Assembly (NCBI RefSeq): GCF_007830595.1 | Contig: NZ_VLLD01000020.1 | Reading direction: 5' to 3' (one strand) | Source: Treponema_B putidum | Lineage (GTDB): Bacteria > Spirochaetota > Spirochaetia > Treponematales > Treponemataceae | Length of the DNA: 22,850 bases | In this document: piece after piece, positions 7,038 to 14,974 of the stretch | How the letters are laid out: every line of letters starts with the position of its first letter | Position numbering within the stretch: the first letter of the stretch is position 1 | Notes under the pieces: generated by a model | Databases searched by the model: none | Seen by the model: only the letters and a program-made list of their open reading frames with translations | Told to the model about the DNA's origin: nothing | Program-made: the position numbers and the translations under genes

Positions 7038-8240
7038 TTAATTCTTTAAAAAAACGCTTTTTACTTTTTTTAAGGCAGTGACCATAACATCAATGTCTTC
7101 CTTTGTGTTAAAAATAGAAAAACTTGCACGGCAGCAGGAATTTATGTTTAGGTAAGTCATCAGGGGCTGTGTACAATGATGTCCGCTTCTTACCATAACA
7201 CCGTATTCGTTTAATATGTAAGATGTGTCATGTGAGTGAACGCCTTTCACGTTGAAAGCGATTATACCCGCCCGCTCCTTAACATCGGTGCCGTAGGTTT
7301 CTACAAAGTCAAGTTTTTTTAATTCCGAAAGAGCGTAAGAGTCCAATTCTTTTACGGTTTTTTCTATATTGTCATAACCGATTTTTTCGATATATTCTAT
7401 TGCAATTTTAAGAGAAACTATTGCAGCAGTATCGTGGGTGCCACCCTCGTATTTATAGGGGGCTTCCTTAAACTCGCTTGACTCTTCTGTAACAAAATTG
7501 ATCATATCTCCCCCGTATAAAAAAGGAGGCATCTTATCCAATAGCTCTTTTTTTCCGTAAAGAACTCCGGCTCCGAAGTCCGAAAAAATCTTGTGCCCTG
7601 AAAAAGCTAAAAAGTCGCAGTCAATAGCCGATACATCCTGTTTAAAGTGGGCAACGGCTTGAGCTGCATCGACTACAACGACGGCTCCGCTTTCATGGCT
7701 TAGCTTAATTACTTCTTCTACAGGGTTTATGAGTCCTGTTGCATTTACTACGCTTGATAGGGCTACTATCTTTGTTTTTGAAGAAAGTTTAGCCTTAAAA
7801 TCATTTATGTCCAAGGCGCCGTTTTTATTAAGATAGATAAATTTTAAGGCAGCCCCTGTTTGTTTTGCAACAAACTGCCAAGGAACAAGGTTGGCATGAT
7901 GGTTTGAGACAGCAAGAAGTATTTCATCGCCATGTTTGAGGTTTGATAAGCCGTAACAATAGGCAATTATATTGAGGGCTTCGGTAGAATTTTTTGTAAA
8001 GATAATGCTTTCAATTTTATCGGCTCCGATAAATTCGGCAGTCTTTTTCCGTGTTTCCTCAACCAAAATAGAAGAAGCTATTGCAAGGGAATGAGACCCT
8101 CTGCCCGCATTTCCGTTTGAGTGTAAAAAATATTCTTTTATGCCTTCTATAACCGGTAGAGGTCTTTGTGCTGTTGCCGCAGAATCCAAATAATGAATGT
8201 TAGGATTTTGCATAAGCAAGGGAAAGTCTTTTTTGTACAT
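7038..8240 (-). CDS. sufS: SufS-type cysteine desulfurase (PLP-dependent)
   Basis: A 400-residue class V aminotransferase-fold enzyme that takes sulfur from L-cysteine for Fe-S cluster assembly. Visible landmarks are YLDSAATAQRP at the N-terminus, SNHHANLVPW (His 114-115 near PLP), VVDAAQAVAH (Asp191), the PLP lysine in FSGHKIFSDFGAGVLYG (K217), YEGGTHD (264-270) and the catalytic cysteine in VRSGHHCTQPLM (C356). The short RSGHHCTQP loop is the group II (SufS/CsdA) form. AAGGAG lies 10 bases before the ATG. The gene heads a two-gene operon with sufU, and a good promoter lies at 8306-8278 on the minus strand. Confidence 0.95.
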   Translation of the reverse strand: MYKKDFPLLMQNPNIHYLDSAATAQRPLPVIEGIKEYFLHSNGNAGRGSHSLAIASSILVEETRKKTAEFIGADKIESIIFTKNSTEALNIIAYCYGLSNLKHGDEILLAVSNHHANLVPWQFVAKQTGAALKFIYLNKNGALDINDFKAKLSSKTKIVALSSVVNATGLINPVEEVIKLSHESGAVVVVDAAQAVAHFKQDVSAIDCDFLAFSGHKIFSDFGAGVLYGKKELLDKMPPFLYGGDMINFVTEESSEFKEAPYKYEGGTHDTAAIVSLKIAIEYIEKIGYDNIEKTVKELDSYALSELKKLDFVETYGTDVKERAGIIAFNVKGVHSHDTSYILNEYGVMVRSGHHCTQPLMTYLNINSCCRASFSIFNTKEDIDVMVTALKKVKSVFLKN

Positions 8241-8277
8241 CTATTTATTGCTCCTTAAAGCGCATTTCTTTCTTTTC

Positions 8278-8306
8278 ATTTTACATAAAAATAAGCCTTT
8301 TGTCCA
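8278..8306 (-). promoter_or_regulatory. Promoter of the sufSU operon
   Basis: On the minus strand, TGGACA (8306-8301), a 17-base spacer and TAAAAT (8283-8278). The -35 box abuts the first unit of the 15-bp tandem repeat at 8307, so a protein bound to the repeat could affect this promoter. Confidence 0.6.
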
Positions 8307-8382
8307 GCAATCGCATTGCCGGCAATCGCATTGCCGGCAATTTCAATTGCCGCAATTTCAATCGCCGGCAATCTCAATACAA
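8307..8382. repeat. 15-bp GCAAT-type tandem repeat between divergent promoters
   Basis: Five units of about 15 bases: GCAATCGCATTGCCG (8307-8321), an identical copy (8322-8336), GCAATTTCAATTGCC (8337-8351), GCAATTTCAATCGCC (8352-8366) and GCAATCTCAATACAA (8368-8382). TTGCCGGCAA, a 10-bp palindrome, occurs at unit joints. It fills the gap between the sufS promoter and the promoter of the PAP2-like gene. It is either a multi-copy protein binding site or a slipped-strand repeat. Confidence 0.75.
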
Positions 8383-8397
8383 TCGCAATGCGGTATA

Positions 8398-8426
8398 TTG
8401 TAAAGAATTTCCGTTTTCGATATAAT
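8398..8426 (+). promoter_or_regulatory. Promoter of the PAP2-like gene
   Basis: TTGTAA (8398-8403), a 17-base spacer and a perfect TATAAT (8421-8426). The expected transcription start, 7 bases on, is about 8433, directly at the ATG at 8434. This predicts a leaderless mRNA. Confidence 0.65.
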
Positions 8427-8433
8427 AGGCTTT

Positions 8434-9324
8434 ATGGCAAACAGTTGTGCAGAGAGAAAAGATCAGGTCATAAGGCCGATAGAATCTTACGGTATACTTC
8501 TTCCGTATTTGGTAATTCCGTTCCGGCTTAAAAGTGCGAAAGTGCTTTTCCGTTTTTTGCGTACGGTTGTGCGCGATTTTTTTTGGCTTCAGTTTTCGGT
8601 AAAGTGGCGCTTCAAAACCATTCCCGTTTTGGATGTCTCGCACCCCTTGGACGAGCTGATTCCGTTTACACCCGGCAAAGTGCAAATCTATTTGAATTTT
8701 ACCAATTTTTGGATTCGGCCTATGACTTTTTTGTTCCGCAGAATAGGCGTAAAAAAAGCTCTGCCGTACTGTATCGAATATCTTTCCCTCATCAAAAAGG
8801 CGTATTCCGATGCTGCAAGGGTGTACCGTTTTTGTATGACAACGACAAAGCGTCCCGATTATAAGGCGGATAAAGCGTTTAGAATGATTCACGCCCTCGA
8901 TCCGCATTTACTGTGCGTTCCTAGTCTGCACGTTTCTATCGTTATTCTTGCTTCAGTGTATTATGCTGAAGTTTTTAAAAAAGGCGATTTCACCGAAGAT
9001 GAGCGCCAAGCCTATACCGCTGAATTAAGAGAAGGGGCACGGCGCATTATAGAAAGTGTATTGTATGTAAAACAGCACAGTGTAAACTGTATTCCTTCAG
9101 CGATGTATATGATGTTATATGTGCTCAAAGACCGATTTACGATAAGCGCTGGAGTTGATATTATTAACAGTTTGTTTATTGACGACGAAACGCTTTCCGA
9201 ACAAGATAAAAAAGATGTGAGTGCTCACATTCATTTTATGTTTGAACGTCTGCTTTTGGAAGGCTCAAGCGAAGATGATTGGACCGTTCCGGTTAAACGC
9301 TGGCTTAAGGGCTATAGAGCTTAA
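8434..9324 (+). CDS. PAP2-superfamily-like protein, function unknown
   Basis: A 296-residue protein that I place tentatively near PAP2 (phosphatidic acid phosphatase type 2)/IPC-synthase-like proteins. It has HPLDELIPFTPGKVQIYL (about 70-87), KRP (139-141), CVPSLHVS with the PSxH motif (163-166) and YVKQHSVN (211-218). The last corresponds to the third catalytic motif, which in active enzymes usually includes Ser-Arg before and Asp after the histidine. Here Ser-Arg is absent and Asp is replaced by Asn, so catalysis may be altered or lost. Hydrophobic segments are fewer than in classical membrane PAP2 enzymes. The ATG has no Shine-Dalgarno sequence and lies at the predicted transcription start. 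A second possibility is an unrelated hypothetical protein with chance motif similarity. Confidence 0.55.
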   Translation: MANSCAERKDQVIRPIESYGILLPYLVIPFRLKSAKVLFRFLRTVVRDFFWLQFSVKWRFKTIPVLDVSHPLDELIPFTPGKVQIYLNFTNFWIRPMTFLFRRIGVKKALPYCIEYLSLIKKAYSDAARVYRFCMTTTKRPDYKADKAFRMIHALDPHLLCVPSLHVSIVILASVYYAEVFKKGDFTEDERQAYTAELREGARRIIESVLYVKQHSVNCIPSAMYMMLYVLKDRFTISAGVDIINSLFIDDETLSEQDKKDVSAHIHFMFERLLLEGSSEDDWTVPVKRWLKGYRA

Positions 9325-9382
9325 GGTTCTTAGAATTATAAAATTATTTTGATGATTTTTGAGTTTTGAGGGGGAAAAAATT

Positions 9383-10570
9383 TTGAACCTAACAAATGAT
9401 ATACAGGAATTGAAAGATGCCTTTATTTCTCTTTACGGTAATTCGGAAGAAAAAATTATTTTTGCAGCCTCTCCTGCGCGGATAAATATAATAGGTGAAC
9501 ACATAGATTATAACGGAGGCCTCGTGCTGCCCGCTGCCGTTAATTTATATTTAAGAATTGCCCTGCGAAAAAGAAAGGATAAAAAAATACTTTACCGTTC
9601 GATGAAGTCTAAAAAAGTTTTTGAATTTGAGCTTGACGGAAATTTGAACTTTGATAAAGAAAATGATTTTTCAAACTATTTAAACGGTATGTTTTTGTTT
9701 TTAAAAGAAAGGGGCTTAAAGGCTGATACGGGATTTGAGCTTTTAATAATGAGCAATATTCCGCAAGGCAGCGGCATTTCTTCTTCGGCGGCCTTGGAAC
9801 TTTGTTTCGGTAAAATTATTTCTCATGCCTTCGGTTTTAAACTTGACGGCATTGAGCTTGCAAAAACAGGCCGGCGGGTCGAAAATGAATTTTTAGGCCT
9901 CAAATCCGGGATTATGGATCAGTTTGCTATAGCAATGGGTAAAAAAAATCAAGCCATTCTTTTAGACACCTCCTCCTTGAACTATGAGTACATTCCTCTT
10001 GAAACCGAGCCTTACAGGATTGTAATTATGAATTCCAATAAGCCCCGTAAATTAACGGAATCAAAATATAACGAAAGAAAGGAAGAGTGTGAAAAAGCCC
10101 TTGCCTTTTTACAAAAAGAAAGAAATATAGATTTTTTATGCGATCTAAGCGTTTCCGATTTTGAAAACTTAAAAGATGACTTGACTTCCAATTTGGGAGA
10201 AAAAATTTTCCGCAGAGTAAGGCATTGTGTTACCGAGATGGACAGGGTAAGGCGGAGTGCCGAAGCCTTAAAAAATAAGGACCTAAAACTTTTAGGCGGT
10301 TACTTAAACCAATCCCATCTTTCACTAAAAGACGATTACGAAGTTACCGGAAAAGAACTGGATGCTCTTTTCTTTGCAGCTACAAAAGAAAAAAGCTGCA
10401 TCGGTGCAAGAATGACAGGGGCGGGCTTTTCGGGCTGTGCTATCGCCATTGTGCACAAGGACGGCTTTGAAGAATTTGCCGAAAGGGTAGGGAAGGCCTA
10501 CACGGAACAAACCGGCTTTACCGCTTCATTTTTTGCCTGTCAAGCCTCAGACGGAGTGTCTATAGTTTAA
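9383..10570 (+). CDS. galK: Galactokinase (GHMP kinase family)
   Basis: Phosphorylates galactose to galactose-1-phosphate with ATP, the first step of the Leloir pathway. Motifs are ASPARINIIGEHIDYNGG (galactokinase signature, about 29-46), the GHMP phosphate loop PQGSGISSSAA (127-137), the catalytic Asp in SGIMDQ (179) and the C-terminal GARMTGAGFSGCAIA. I chose TTG 9383 as the start because GAGGGGGA lies 7-8 bases upstream, giving 395 residues, close to the usual length near 390. An upstream in-frame TTG at 9359 has no ribosome site. No galT or galE is nearby. The gene ends tail-to-tail with the ATP-grasp gene, one base apart. A related GHMP sugar kinase specificity cannot be excluded. Confidence 0.9.
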   Translation: MNLTNDIQELKDAFISLYGNSEEKIIFAASPARINIIGEHIDYNGGLVLPAAVNLYLRIALRKRKDKKILYRSMKSKKVFEFELDGNLNFDKENDFSNYLNGMFLFLKERGLKADTGFELLIMSNIPQGSGISSSAALELCFGKIISHAFGFKLDGIELAKTGRRVENEFLGLKSGIMDQFAIAMGKKNQAILLDTSSLNYEYIPLETEPYRIVIMNSNKPRKLTESKYNERKEECEKALAFLQKERNIDFLCDLSVSDFENLKDDLTSNLGEKIFRRVRHCVTEMDRVRRSAEALKNKDLKLLGGYLNQSHLSLKDDYEVTGKELDALFFAATKEKSCIGARMTGAGFSGCAIAIVHKDGFEEFAERVGKAYTEQTGFTASFFACQASDGVSIV

Positions 10571-10571
10571 A

Positions 10572-12230
10572 CTAGGTATCAAGATAATAGATGAGTCCTT
10601 GGAGGCTGCCGCGTATAAAATACTTCCACCACAGAACAAGATCAGAGTTTAAAGGCTCGCCTATATTTTGGAGGCTGAGCATCTTTTCTTTTAACCTAGG
10701 TTCAAGGGAAAAGGCGTGTTTTATTGCTTCCCGAATGGAAAGTCCGTGCACATCAAAGGCTTTATCTAAAAAATCTTTAAAAAACGAAGGATAAAGAATT
10801 CCATCTTCTTCCGCTAAAATGGAATTTTTTAATAGCTCATCAAAAGTCTTATTTTTAATTTCCTCTGTGCTGTTATCTTCAGGGAATTTAAAAAAGTTAG
10901 GAGGATAATTTCCTTGCACGGCTATCGAAAGATTTGTATTTTCAAAAAAAAGATTTGTTTTGTCGTTTGCTCTTTCAAGCCTCAAAAATATTTTTTGTAC
11001 GGCTTCCATGCTCGCCTTAACTGCTTCATCATAGCTTTCCGCAGAGCTTAGGACATTGCCGCATTTTTCTACATTGTTTTTAGGGAAAACGGTTTCATCT
11101 TTTTCAAAAAGGCGGGGTAAAACATCTTTTACGTTTTTTGTGTTCCTTGCTTCTTCAAGCCCGTATATTTTTTTTATGATGCCCGGCACCGAAATCCACG
11201 CTCGTTCAGCACTAAAGCGAGCGGCTCGTTCCGAACTGAACATAGCTTGAGGCGGAAGCTCATCTAAGGGTTCGCCTAAGGCTATTTTGACGGCGGCCTT
11301 AGTTACATCAAAGCCGGAAGAATAGGGAACCGTCCAGCCCGACATGTAGCCCCCTGAAAGACGGGCGGCGATTTCTCCCACACAGGCCTCCCTTTTGCCG
11401 TCTTTCTGCGGATCGGCTTTTCGTAAAAAAATATCCCCCTTGGCTGCCCCATTTGTAAGCCCCAGAGCCTTTATACCAAGAAAAAAAACTCTTATAAGCT
11501 CATCACATTCTTCCTTGCTCTTAATCGATGGAATCGTGTGTCCCATCTCTACAAAGTAGGGCGGGAAAAAAATATGCCTGTCTGCGAGGGCGTTTAAAAA
11601 AATCTTTCCGTTTATAACGAGGGCTTCAAGCGAAAACTCTTCACCGTCGATGAACTCCTCTGCAATGGCCTTGCCGCTCCGCGAAAAGTTTACAGCATCT
11701 TCTAAGGCCGGTCTTAATTCATCTTGGGAATAGACCAAACGGCAGCCGCGTGCTCCCATGTTGTCGGCAGGCTTTACCGTAAGAGGAAATTGAATGGCTT
11801 TTTGTTTTAAAATTTGAAGGGCCTCATCTATTTCACTTTTAAAAATGTGGGTGAACCTTGGAGAAGGGACGCCGTGCTTTTCAAAGCACTCTCTCATTAA
11901 AACCTTGTCGCTTGCACGGCGGGCTGCTTCCAAACTGTGACCGGGAAGAGAACAGCTTTCTGCAATAGCTGCAACCGATACGGAAAAGTCCGTAGCTGCG
12001 GTAAAAACTCCGTGTAAGCCGTTTTCTTTTAAACTTTTTGCAAGGCCGATGAGGGCTGGAATATCCTTTAAATCTATCGGAAAAAACTTGTCGGCTTCTT
12101 TTGCACAAACCGCATTCGGGTTTCCATCTACTGCGATGACCTCGCAGCCCAATTCTTTTGCTGCCCTTATTGCCGGCCCCTGCATAAGTCCCGCTCCTAA
12201 AATTAAAATACGCTTTTTATTTTCTTTCAT
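10572..12230 (-). CDS. ATP-grasp superfamily ligase with extra C-terminal domain, substrate unknown
   Basis: A 552-residue protein. The N-terminus is a pre-ATP-grasp Rossmann-like domain (KKRILILGAGLMQGPAIRAA, then VIAVDGNPNA). The ATP-grasp fold follows, with VKPADNMGARGCRLV as the nucleotide-binding loop, AEEFIDGEEFSLEALV and the Mg-binding VGEIAARLSGGYMSG. Members resemble PurK, carbamoyl-phosphate synthase and amino-acid ligases, which join a carboxylate to an amine through an acyl-phosphate. The last 150 or so residues (from about 400) are not recognised by me and include WWKYFIRGSLQGLIYYL at the end. It lies 31 bases downstream of the Nif3-like gene, probably in one operon. The start has only a weak Shine-Dalgarno sequence. 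Family call is good; substrate is open. Confidence 0.8.
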   Translation of the reverse strand: MKENKKRILILGAGLMQGPAIRAAKELGCEVIAVDGNPNAVCAKEADKFFPIDLKDIPALIGLAKSLKENGLHGVFTAATDFSVSVAAIAESCSLPGHSLEAARRASDKVLMRECFEKHGVPSPRFTHIFKSEIDEALQILKQKAIQFPLTVKPADNMGARGCRLVYSQDELRPALEDAVNFSRSGKAIAEEFIDGEEFSLEALVINGKIFLNALADRHIFFPPYFVEMGHTIPSIKSKEECDELIRVFFLGIKALGLTNGAAKGDIFLRKADPQKDGKREACVGEIAARLSGGYMSGWTVPYSSGFDVTKAAVKIALGEPLDELPPQAMFSSERAARFSAERAWISVPGIIKKIYGLEEARNTKNVKDVLPRLFEKDETVFPKNNVEKCGNVLSSAESYDEAVKASMEAVQKIFLRLERANDKTNLFFENTNLSIAVQGNYPPNFFKFPEDNSTEEIKNKTFDELLKNSILAEEDGILYPSFFKDFLDKAFDVHGLSIREAIKHAFSLEPRLKEKMLSLQNIGEPLNSDLVLWWKYFIRGSLQGLIYYLDT

Positions 12231-12261
12231 ATTCCGGTTAAACTCATCTTAATCTAAAAAT

Positions 12262-13041
12262 TTAAAAGCCTGTCGGAATATCTATAAAACAGGTTTCTAT
12301 GTTTTTATCAAGTTCCAGCTTTTTTGCAACCAACTGAATGCCTACAGTTTCCGTTTGATAATGACCTCCGGCAATTACGTTTATCCTGTTTTCGAGGGCA
12401 TTGTGATAGGTAATGTGTTCAATCTCTCCTGTTATGTATAGGTCAAGTCCTAAGGCTATTGCATCATCTATTTCCGAAGCGGCTCCGCCGGAAATCACTC
12501 CGATGGTTTTAATTTTTTTAGGCCCGAAGGGAAGAATGTTTGCCGTTTTTTCCCTTTGAGGGAAAAGCTTATTTACAATTTCGTCTATTTCCAAACCTTC
12601 TTCGGATACTCCTTTTAAAGGAAGACTGCCGTAAAAACCTATGTTTACACCCCTGTACATGCCGAACTCTTTTAAGTTTTCAAGGGAAAGGCGGCCGGCA
12701 AGACCGATGTTGTTCCCGTAAAGGGGATGGGCATCGAGGGGCAGGTGAACGGCATAGAGTGCGATGTCGTTATCTAAAAGAGCTTTTATCCTATGGTAAT
12801 GATTTCCCATAATCCGTAAGGAGCGGCTCCAAAAAAGGCCGTGGTGTACAAAAAGCATGTCGGCCTTCCGCTCGGCGGCTTCTTTTATGGATTGAAGGCA
12901 GGCATCCACCGCGAAAGCAACCTTTTTTATTTCTTTTCCGCTGTTTTGTACCTGAACACCGTTTTGCGACAAGTCTTGAGCCGCAAAGGCATCTATGTTT
13001 AATAATTCGGTAAAATAAAGGTCGAGGTCTTTTAGTTTCAT
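12262..13041 (-). CDS. Nif3-like (DUF34) dinuclear metal-binding protein
   Basis: A 259-residue Nif3/YbgI/DUF34 family protein. Family members form toroidal hexamers with a two-metal site per subunit, and their biochemical role is not settled. Expected ligands are seen in DMLFVHHGLFW (H66, H67), VHLPLDAHPLYGNN (H99, D103) and VIAGGHYQTETVG (H227, E231). TGEIEHITYHNA is also typical. The old name GTP cyclohydrolase I type 2 for this family is not well supported. It has a strong promoter of its own (13096-13068, minus) and is followed by the ATP-grasp gene after 31 bases. The upstream region is shared divergently with the aconitase X operon. Confidence 0.92.
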   Translation of the reverse strand: MKLKDLDLYFTELLNIDAFAAQDLSQNGVQVQNSGKEIKKVAFAVDACLQSIKEAAERKADMLFVHHGLFWSRSLRIMGNHYHRIKALLDNDIALYAVHLPLDAHPLYGNNIGLAGRLSLENLKEFGMYRGVNIGFYGSLPLKGVSEEGLEIDEIVNKLFPQREKTANILPFGPKKIKTIGVISGGAASEIDDAIALGLDLYITGEIEHITYHNALENRINVIAGGHYQTETVGIQLVAKKLELDKNIETCFIDIPTGF

Positions 13042-13067
13042 AGTTTATATCCTCATCGTTTTTGCTG

Positions 13068-13096
13068 ATTATACTTTAGATTCTTTTTGAATTCAA
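13068..13096 (-). promoter_or_regulatory. Promoter of the Nif3-like / ATP-grasp operon
   Basis: On the minus strand, TTGAAT (13096-13091), a 17-base spacer and a perfect TATAAT (13073-13068), 26 bases upstream of the Nif3-like ATG. Confidence 0.65.
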
Positions 13097-13122
13097 GGGC
13101 GTTCTATATTTTAAAAAATAAA

Positions 13123-13151
13123 TTTACCTTCCGCAAAAATTATGATATAAT
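13123..13151 (+). promoter_or_regulatory. Promoter of the aconitase X operon
   Basis: TTTACC (13123-13128), a 17-base spacer and a perfect TATAAT (13146-13151), followed 26 bases later by the ATG at 13178 with AAGGAGG. It is divergent from the Nif3-like promoter. Confidence 0.7.
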
Positions 13152-13177
13152 TGTCTACGTTAGTAAGGAGGTTGAGT

Positions 13178-14446
13178 ATGCAACTGACACGGGAACAAGA
13201 AGAAATTCTAAACGGTTCTCAAGGAGAAATGCAGGCTAAGGTTTTAAAAACCTTGGTCATGTATGGTGAAGCTTTTGGTGCCCAAAGGCTTGTTAAGGTT
13301 ACAGGGAAATACGGTCACCTTGTTACAAGTTTCGGTATAGGAGTTATGAAGCCGGTCTATAAATTGATGGATGAACTTCTCCAATCCGAAGCTGTTTCAG
13401 GGATTCCCTTTACGGTAGACCCTCGTCCGCTTGATGATGCGGTGCCTAAAAGTTTTTTAGAACGCCTTGTTTTTCATTTTATGTACAGCAAACAGGAAGA
13501 ATATGAAAAACAGCTTAAAGCTATGGGGCTTTTATCGGATGACGCTTATACTTGTACCTGCTATTTTGACGAGGTAGGGAACACACCTAAAAAAGGAGAA
13601 ATCTTAAGCTGGGCAGAATCTTCTGCCGTTAATTATGCAAACTCGGTATTGGGAGCGAGGTGTAACCGCAATTCGGGTATAATCGAAATGTTCGGGCTGA
13701 TTGCAGGCTGGGTGCCGGAGTTCGGCCTATTGACCGATGATGGGCGTAAAGCCGATTTAATTGTAGAGGTCAAAACCGAAAGTCTGCCCGAAGCCCAACT
13801 TTTGGGAAGTGCAATAGGAATCAAGGCTGTTGAAAACGTACCCTATATCAAAGGTTTGGACAGGTTTTTAGGCCGTGAGCTGAATGATGAGGTAAAGGCC
13901 TATTTTAAGGATATGGGCGCTGCGATGGCATCAAACGGAGCCGTCGGTTTATACCATGTCGAAAATCTTACGCCTGAAGCAAAAGAATCGGGGGCTTCTT
14001 TAATCCGCAAAAATGCGGAAGTCTATACAATTACCGAATCCGAGCTTTTGAGGATAAGGTCATCATATCCGGATATTAGAAAAAACAAAAATGCACCTCC
14101 TGAACTCTGCTTTATAGGCTGTCCTCACCTGTCTAAAGAACAGCTTATTAAATGGACAGGCATTATAGAACAAAAGTTAAAACAAAATAAAAAATCAAAA
14201 ATTTCGATACCGACGGTTATGACCTCGCCGCGGGGTGTTTTAAAGGAATTTTCCAAAACGGAGGAATATAAAAAATTAAAATCTTTCGGCCTTATTTTTT
14301 CGGAAACCTGTCCCCTAATGTATATGAATAACCCTCTTTGTGCAAAAAAATCGGTTATCACGAATTCCAATAAACTTAGAACCTATACTACGGCTGTCTA
14401 TTATAAGGACGATGAAATAGCCGATCTAATTACGGGAGGGATTTAA
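13178..14446 (+). CDS. Aconitase X large (catalytic) subunit, DUF521
   Basis: A 422-residue AcnX catalytic subunit. Characterised AcnX enzymes are Fe-S dehydratases, such as cis-3-hydroxy-L-proline dehydratase in bacteria and phosphomevalonate dehydratase in archaea. The hallmark block SWAESSAVNYANSVLGARCNRN (about 144-165) is clear. Candidate cluster cysteines are in YTCTCYF (126/128), FIGCPHLS (315) and SETCPLMY (378). The start is ATG 13178, 7 bases after AAGGAGG; an earlier in-frame start at 13151 lies on the promoter and is rejected. The stop codon is one base from the ATG of the small subunit, so the two are translated together as in two-subunit AcnX. The substrate is not determined by sequence. 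Confidence 0.9.
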   Translation: MQLTREQEEILNGSQGEMQAKVLKTLVMYGEAFGAQRLVKVTGKYGHLVTSFGIGVMKPVYKLMDELLQSEAVSGIPFTVDPRPLDDAVPKSFLERLVFHFMYSKQEEYEKQLKAMGLLSDDAYTCTCYFDEVGNTPKKGEILSWAESSAVNYANSVLGARCNRNSGIIEMFGLIAGWVPEFGLLTDDGRKADLIVEVKTESLPEAQLLGSAIGIKAVENVPYIKGLDRFLGRELNDEVKAYFKDMGAAMASNGAVGLYHVENLTPEAKESGASLIRKNAEVYTITESELLRIRSSYPDIRKNKNAPPELCFIGCPHLSKEQLIKWTGIIEQKLKQNKKSKISIPTVMTSPRGVLKEFSKTEEYKKLKSFGLIFSETCPLMYMNNPLCAKKSVITNSNKLRTYTTAVYYKDDEIADLITGGI

Positions 14447-14447
14447 C

Positions 14448-14891
14448 ATGAAAATATTTAAGGGAAGAGTAATTGTTCCGGGTACAGTATCGGCAGAAGC
14501 TCTTGTAAGTTCTAAAGGATTTAATACCCTTGCAAGCTTTCAAAAAGCTTTGATGTTCGGCGATAAAAAGGCTCATTGTTCCGATCAAAATAATCCTGAC
14601 ATATACAAAAAGGAAATAGCAGGAAAGGCTCTGTGCCTCCCTCAGACTATAGGCTCAACTACGGGCGGAATGGTTATATTCTGTGCAGCTTCTATGGGCC
14701 GTCAGCCTGCATGTATGCTTTTTTCGGAGCCGATAGATTCATTGGCTGCTGCAGGCGTAATCCTTGCAGCAAACTTTACCGATAACCGTATTCCTACAAT
14801 CGATAATTTAGGAAAAGAATTTTTAGAAGCGGTTAAAAGCGGAAACAGGGTTGAAGTTAAAGAAAACGGTGAAGTCATAGTAGAAGACTAA
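14448..14891 (+). CDS. Aconitase X small (swivel-domain) subunit, DUF126
   Basis: A 147-residue DUF126 protein, the mobile swivel domain that closes over the active site of AcnX. The signature is ALCLPQTIGSTTGGMVIFCA (about 63-82), the GSTTG loop being the conserved substrate-binding segment. The following SEPIDSLAAAGVILAANF and IPTIDNLG segments fit the family. Separate large and small genes are the AcnX type II arrangement. The gene starts one base after the large subunit ends, with a Shine-Dalgarno sequence (GGGAGGG) inside the end of that gene. A terminator-like hairpin follows, then the flavin oxidoreductase gene. Confidence 0.9.
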   Translation: MKIFKGRVIVPGTVSAEALVSSKGFNTLASFQKALMFGDKKAHCSDQNNPDIYKKEIAGKALCLPQTIGSTTGGMVIFCAASMGRQPACMLFSEPIDSLAAAGVILAANFTDNRIPTIDNLGKEFLEAVKSGNRVEVKENGEVIVED

Positions 14892-14893
14892 AG

Positions 14894-14928
14894 GGAATCT
14901 CTAAAAACTGAAGTTTTTTGAGGGTTCC
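14894..14928 (+). terminator. Hairpin between the aconitase X and oxidoreductase genes
   Basis: GGAATCTCTAAAAACT (14894-14909) pairs imperfectly with AGTTTTTTGAGGGTTCC (14912-14928). It resembles the hairpins at 17279 and 19762 (core CTCTAAAAACTGAAGTTTTT). It has only a weak downstream T tract, so it may allow partial read-through to the next gene. Confidence 0.5.
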
Positions 14929-14974
14929 TAAAAATTAAAATTATAGAGTATAAAAATTATTTTGGAGGAAAAGA

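Noticed and set aside
8307..8382. CRISPR array
   Set aside because: Units are 15 bp, contiguous and diverged, with no spacers, and no cas genes are present.
8374..8907. 177-codon minus-strand ORF opposite the PAP2-like gene
   Set aside because: Antisense to a gene with a good promoter and family-like motifs. The antisense protein has no recognisable features.
9359..9382. TTG 9359 as the galK start
   Set aside because: No ribosome site. TTG 9383 follows GAGGGGGA at good spacing and gives the family length.
13151..13177. Earlier in-frame start for aconitase X at 13151
   Set aside because: It overlaps the -10 box. The ATG at 13178 has AAGGAGG at ideal spacing.
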